DNA of 64,000 nt from Paludisphaera borealis (GTDB lineage Bacteria > Planctomycetota > Planctomycetia > Isosphaerales > Isosphaeraceae), in the NCBI RefSeq assembly GCF_001956985.1, contig NZ_CP019082.1, forward strand, positions 6,262,001 to 6,326,000, in the 5' to 3' direction. The position numbers and the translations under genes were made by a program. The notes under the pieces were generated by a model that was not told where the DNA came from, made no database searches, and was given only the letters and a program-made list of their open reading frames with translations. Positions 61,242 through 64,000 of the stretch are shown here, in pieces; positions within the stretch are counted from its first letter, which is position 1; each line of letters begins with the position of its first letter.

Positions 61242-61847
61242 ATGATCTTCATCATCGACTACGGGATGGGCAACCTGAGAAGCGTGCAGAAGGCGATCGA
61301 GGCCGTGGGCCATTCCGCCGAGATCACCACCGACCCGGACCGGGTGCGCCAGGCCTCGCATGTCGTCCTTCCCGGCGTGGGCGCGTTCGCCGACGCCATG
61401 ACCGAACTGCGGCGCACCGGAATGGACGAGGCCTTCACCGAGGCCGTCCGAGCCGGCAAGCCCTGCCTGGGAGTCTGCCTCGGGCTTCAGCTCCTGTTCA
61501 CCACGAGCTTCGAGGACGGCGAGTTCCGGGGGCTTGGGCTGATTCCCGGCCGGGTCGTCCGGCTCAGGTCTCAGCCGGGTCTGAAGATCCCTCACATGGG
61601 CTGGAACACGCTCAAGATCCGCCGGCCGATCCCGCTCCTGGAGGGCGTCGGTCCCGAAGCGTCGGTCTACTTCGTCCACTCCTATCACGCCATCGCCGAC
61701 CGCCCCGACGACGTCGCCGCCGAGACCGACTACCCCGGACCGATCACCGCGGTGGTCAACCACGAGAACCTCACCGCCTGCCAGTTCCACCCGGAAAAGA
61801 GCCAGCAGATCGGCCTGACGATGTACGCCAACTTCGCCCGGCGCTGA
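61242..61847 (+). CDS. hisH: Imidazole glycerol phosphate synthase, glutaminase subunit
   Basis: Predicted length is 201 aa from ATG 61242, which follows GAGGGGCGGA. HisH releases ammonia from glutamine and passes it to HisF, which closes the imidazole ring in histidine synthesis. The class I glutaminase triad is complete: Cys in CLGVCLGLQLLF, His and Glu in CQFHPEKSQ. Start motif IIDYGMGNLRSVQKA and VVLPGVGAFADAM are family hallmarks. HisF is not in the window. hisA begins 1.6 kb downstream on the same strand, after a protease gene; the two histidine genes are thus separated by an unrelated gene, so the operon is interrupted or they have separate promoters. Confidence 0.96.
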   Translation: MIFIIDYGMGNLRSVQKAIEAVGHSAEITTDPDRVRQASHVVLPGVGAFADAMTELRRTGMDEAFTEAVRAGKPCLGVCLGLQLLFTTSFEDGEFRGLGLIPGRVVRLRSQPGLKIPHMGWNTLKIRRPIPLLEGVGPEASVYFVHSYHAIADRPDDVAAETDYPGPITAVVNHENLTACQFHPEKSQQIGLTMYANFARR

Positions 61848-62085
61848 GCCGCCGCGAAGGCTGCTCTCGACCCCGCCGGATCGATCGAATCCGACCGACT
61901 CGTATTTTCGGCACGACCGCAACTCCATGTCGTAAACAGGCCCGTCCGTAGGGCGGTTCGAGGCATGCGATAACCGATGACAGGTGTGCCGCTTCCACCG
62001 ACAGGGGCAAGGAGGGAGCGGCGACCTACGCAGGGTCGATGGATCGACCAGCGATCGGCCGCATGTTCGTCGGAGGAGTGGAGTT

Positions 62086-63396
62086 ATGATCAGCCGCCAG
62101 CGCGGCCGCCGCCTCCGTCCGGGGGTCGAGCCCCTTGACGACCGCAGTCTGCCGTCCGGCTTCACACCGTCGCAGATCGCCGCCGCGTACGGGCTTGGGC
62201 CGATCACGTTGACCTCGCCGTCGGGCCAGGCCGTGGCGGGAGACGGCTCGGGGCAGACGATCGCCATCATCGGCGCGTTCCACAATCCGAATCTCCCGGC
62301 CGATCTCGGGGTATTCAGCCGGACGTTCGGCCTGCCCGACCCCAAGCTCACCGTCGTCAACCTGGCGGGTTCGCAAACCAACGCGGCGTGGGCGTCCGAG
62401 TCGGCGCTGGACGCCGAGTGGGCGCACGCTCTGGCACCGGGCGCGTCGATCCTCATGGTCGAAGCGAAATCCGATACCCAGACCGACCTGATGGAGGCCG
62501 TGAACGTCGCCCGGAATACGCCGGGGGTCGTCGCGGTCTCAATGAGCTGGGGCCTGCCGGAATCGGCCAGCCAGAAGTCCCTGGATCACCTGTTCACGAC
62601 CCCGGCCGGACACACCGGGATCACGTTCGTCGCGGCCAGCGGCGACGGCGGGGCCGGGAAAGGCGCGGTCTACCCGGCCAGCTCGCCGAACGTCCTGGGC
62701 GTGGGAGGAACCACGCTGACCCTCGACGCCTCGGGCGGGTATCAGTCGGAAGCGATCTGGGCCGACAGCGGCACCGGCGTCAGCCGGATCACCGCCGAGC
62801 CGAGCTATCAACGGTCGCTCCAGAAGACCGGCGGCAAGAGCGTCCCCGACGTCTCGTTCCTCAGCGATCCCGAGACCGGCGTCCAGGTCTACTCGACGCC
62901 TCCTGGCGCGACGACGGGCTCGTGGCAGGTCGTCGCCGGCACGAGCCTCGGCACGCCGGCGTGGGCGGCGATCGTCGCGATCGTCGCGCAGGGACGCGCC
63001 CTCGACGGCAAACCGGGCCTCGACGGCGGCTCGCAGACTTTGCCCTTGCTGTACGGCCTGCCAAGTTCCAGCTTCAACCAGGTCGCGTCGGGACGCGTCG
63101 GGAGCCTGGCGGCCGGCCTGGGGACGCCTCGGGGGGATGCGGTGATTCGCGGGCTGATCTCGATCGCCTCGGTGAGCACCGACCTGACATCGACGACGCA
63201 GACGCCGCAGACGCAGACGCAGACGCCTCCCGTCGCACCCGCCCGCCCCGTCCTCGCCGCGAAGGGCCCGAAGAAGGTCGTGATTGTTCGGCGCAAGGCG
63301 GCGAGCCAGCCGCGGCCCCATCTGGCGGCCGCGCGCTGGAGCCGGCTGATCGCCCAGACGACGGCTCGAAAAGCGGCGGCGGCCGCCTCGCGATAG
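62086..63396 (+). CDS. Sedolisin-like (S53) secreted serine protease
   Basis: Predicted length is 436 aa from ATG 62086 behind GGAGGAGTGGAG. The N-terminus MISRQRGRRLRPGVEPLDDRSLPSG is the RLRPxVExLEDR-type head found on many planctomycete exported proteins (shown in shorter parts here: RLRPGVEPLDDR). The protease core carries the S53 set: Glu and Asp in SESALDAEWAH (ExxxD), the oxyanion Asp in AASGDGGAGK, and the Ser in GTSLGTPAWAA. There is no prodomain of the usual ~180 residues, which is odd for the family. The last ~70 residues are Thr/Gln-rich (TQTPQTQTQTP), then Lys/Arg-rich. It would act outside the cytoplasm at acidic or neutral pH; the substrate is unknown. It interrupts the hisH-hisA pair. 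Confidence 0.82.
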   Translation: MISRQRGRRLRPGVEPLDDRSLPSGFTPSQIAAAYGLGPITLTSPSGQAVAGDGSGQTIAIIGAFHNPNLPADLGVFSRTFGLPDPKLTVVNLAGSQTNAAWASESALDAEWAHALAPGASILMVEAKSDTQTDLMEAVNVARNTPGVVAVSMSWGLPESASQKSLDHLFTTPAGHTGITFVAASGDGGAGKGAVYPASSPNVLGVGGTTLTLDASGGYQSEAIWADSGTGVSRITAEPSYQRSLQKTGGKSVPDVSFLSDPETGVQVYSTPPGATTGSWQVVAGTSLGTPAWAAIVAIVAQGRALDGKPGLDGGSQTLPLLYGLPSSSFNQVASGRVGSLAAGLGTPRGDAVIRGLISIASVSTDLTSTTQTPQTQTQTPPVAPARPVLAAKGPKKVVIVRRKAASQPRPHLAAARWSRLIAQTTARKAAAAASR

Positions 63397-63409
63397 CCTC
63401 GCTCGGTGC

Positions 63410-63438
63410 TTGCGACGACTTGCAGCGACGGCTACAGT
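63410..63438 (+). promoter_or_regulatory. Possible hisA promoter
   Basis: TTGCGA (63410-63415), a 17-base spacer and TACAGT (63433-63438) fit the -35/-10 pattern and would give a leader of about 35 bases before the ATG at 63479. It would let hisA be expressed apart from the protease gene. Confidence 0.4.
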
Positions 63439-63478
63439 GGGGGAATTGAATTCCTGTCCGTTGTTTCGGTGAAGATCC

Positions 63479-64000
63479 ATGCAAGTTATCCCGGCCATCG
63501 ATCTGCGGGGAGGCCTGTGCGTGCGTCTCCGCCAGGGTGATTACGATCGCGAGACCGTGTTCGGCGACGACCCCGCGGCAATGGCGGCCCGCTGGGAATC
63601 GGAAGGCGCGACCCGCATCCACCTGGTCGATCTCGACGGCGCGAAGGCCGGCAGTCCCGTCAACGTCGATTCCGTCCGCGCGATCATCCGCGCCGTGTCA
63701 GTCCCCTGTCAGCTCGGCGGCGGCGTCCGCGACGAGCGCACCATCGCCGCATGGCTCGACGCCGGCATCGAACGGGTGATCGTTGGCACGCAGGCGCTCC
63801 GCGATCCCGAATGGTTCCGGACCATGGCCGAGACCTTTCCCGGCCGCCTGATCCTGGGCCTCGACGCGCGCGACGGCCGGGTCGCGACCGACGGCTGGCT
63901 GGAGACGTCGAACGTCACGGCGCCGCTGCTGGCGGAGCAGTTCGACGACCTGCCGCTGGCGGCCATCATCTACACCGACATCGCGCGCGACGGCACGCTC
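63479..64000 (+). CDS. hisA: HisA, phosphoribosylformimino-5-aminoimidazole carboxamide ribotide isomerase (partial)
   Basis: The first 174 codons, cut by the right edge. HisA isomerises ProFAR to PRFAR in histidine synthesis, on a TIM barrel. The start [22 protein letters not shown] includes the first catalytic Asp (in PAIDL), followed by [23 protein letters not shown] with the phosphate-binding glycines, and [12 protein letters not shown]. The second catalytic Asp is expected in the stretch [10 protein letters not shown], with which the window ends. So it is HisA rather than HisF. The ATG 63479 lacks a strong ribosome site (GTGAAG eight bases before). It lies 82 bases after the protease gene. 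Confidence 0.95.
   Translation, partial: MQVIPAIDLRGGLCVRLRQGDYDRETVFGDDPAAMAARWESEGATRIHLVDLDGAKAGSPVNVDSVRAIIRAVSVPCQLGGGVRDERTIAAWLDAGIERVIVGTQALRDPEWFRTMAETFPGRLILGLDARDGRVATDGWLETSNVTAPLLAEQFDDLPLAAIIYTDIARDGTL

Overview
This 64 kb window is high-GC chromosomal DNA from a planctomycete, most likely an Isosphaeraceae member (Paludisphaera, Singulisphaera or Aquisphaera type). The clues are two proteins with PEP-CTERM tails, ECF sigma factors with long membrane-anchored C-terminal extensions, a MoxR/DUF58/VWA operon, a CxxCH-containing toroid domain fused to an amidohydrolase, a secreted protease that starts with the RLRPGVEPLDDR-type motif, and intergenic hairpin repeats whose translation gives the SLALRA peptide familiar from spurious planctomycete ORFs. 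No rRNA, tRNA, phage, insertion sequence or CRISPR array was seen. Gene starts were chosen from Shine-Dalgarno matches and domain boundaries; none of the database comparisons implied by family names could be run here.

Layout. 1-3.1 kb: the start of a leftward secreted-protein gene, then a secreted protein and a DacZ/DisA-type diadenylate cyclase. 3.1-6.6 kb: a leftward operon of a molybdopterin formate dehydrogenase-type subunit and a DUF1641 protein. 6.6-10.7 kb: a tandem repeat, a secreted amidohydrolase and a membrane coiled-coil protein. 11-15.3 kb: two tandemly duplicated ECF sigma factors, each preceded by the same upstream block and hairpin element. 15.2-17.8 kb: an isochorismatase-type hydrolase and a PAS/GAF/receiver protein. 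17.9-26.8 kb: a seven-gene leftward operon (NHL lipoprotein, large VWA protein, MoxR ATPase, three-TM protein, DUF58, a 45-aa one-TM protein, BatA-like VWA protein). 26.9-36 kb: a Rieske ferredoxin, a PEP-CTERM protein, an MBL-fold hydrolase, a PfkB-like kinase, several hypotheticals and the toroid-amidohydrolase fusion. 36-47 kb: a PEP-CTERM metalloprotease-like protein, pdxA, a radical SAM protein, a Uma2 nuclease, two large polytopic membrane proteins and an MFS transporter. 47.6-50.7 kb: rpsO and pnp, with structured RNA before and between them. 50.7-53 kb: a soluble histidine kinase and an NtrC-type regulator. 53-54.7 kb: an HD-domain gene that looks frameshifted at its start, next to two repeat clusters. 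54.7-60.4 kb: mutL, fused aroD-aroE, aroK, a prepilin peptidase and a LapA-like protein. 60.4-64 kb: a coiled-coil lipoprotein, hisH, a sedolisin-type protease and the start of hisA.

Functional themes are envelope biology (VWA/MoxR operon, sorting-tagged proteins, secreted hydrolases), core information processing (rpsO-pnp, mutL), shikimate and histidine synthesis, and signalling (c-di-AMP, ECF sigma factors, two-component pair). The most unusual signals are in the intergenic DNA: a family of hairpins with a compensatory base change and a shared CCCATTTTCATG tail, a duplicated ECF locus carrying that element, an array of CGAACCCAAT motifs, tandem repeats beside the frameshifted gene, and stable hairpins flanking rpsO and pnp.
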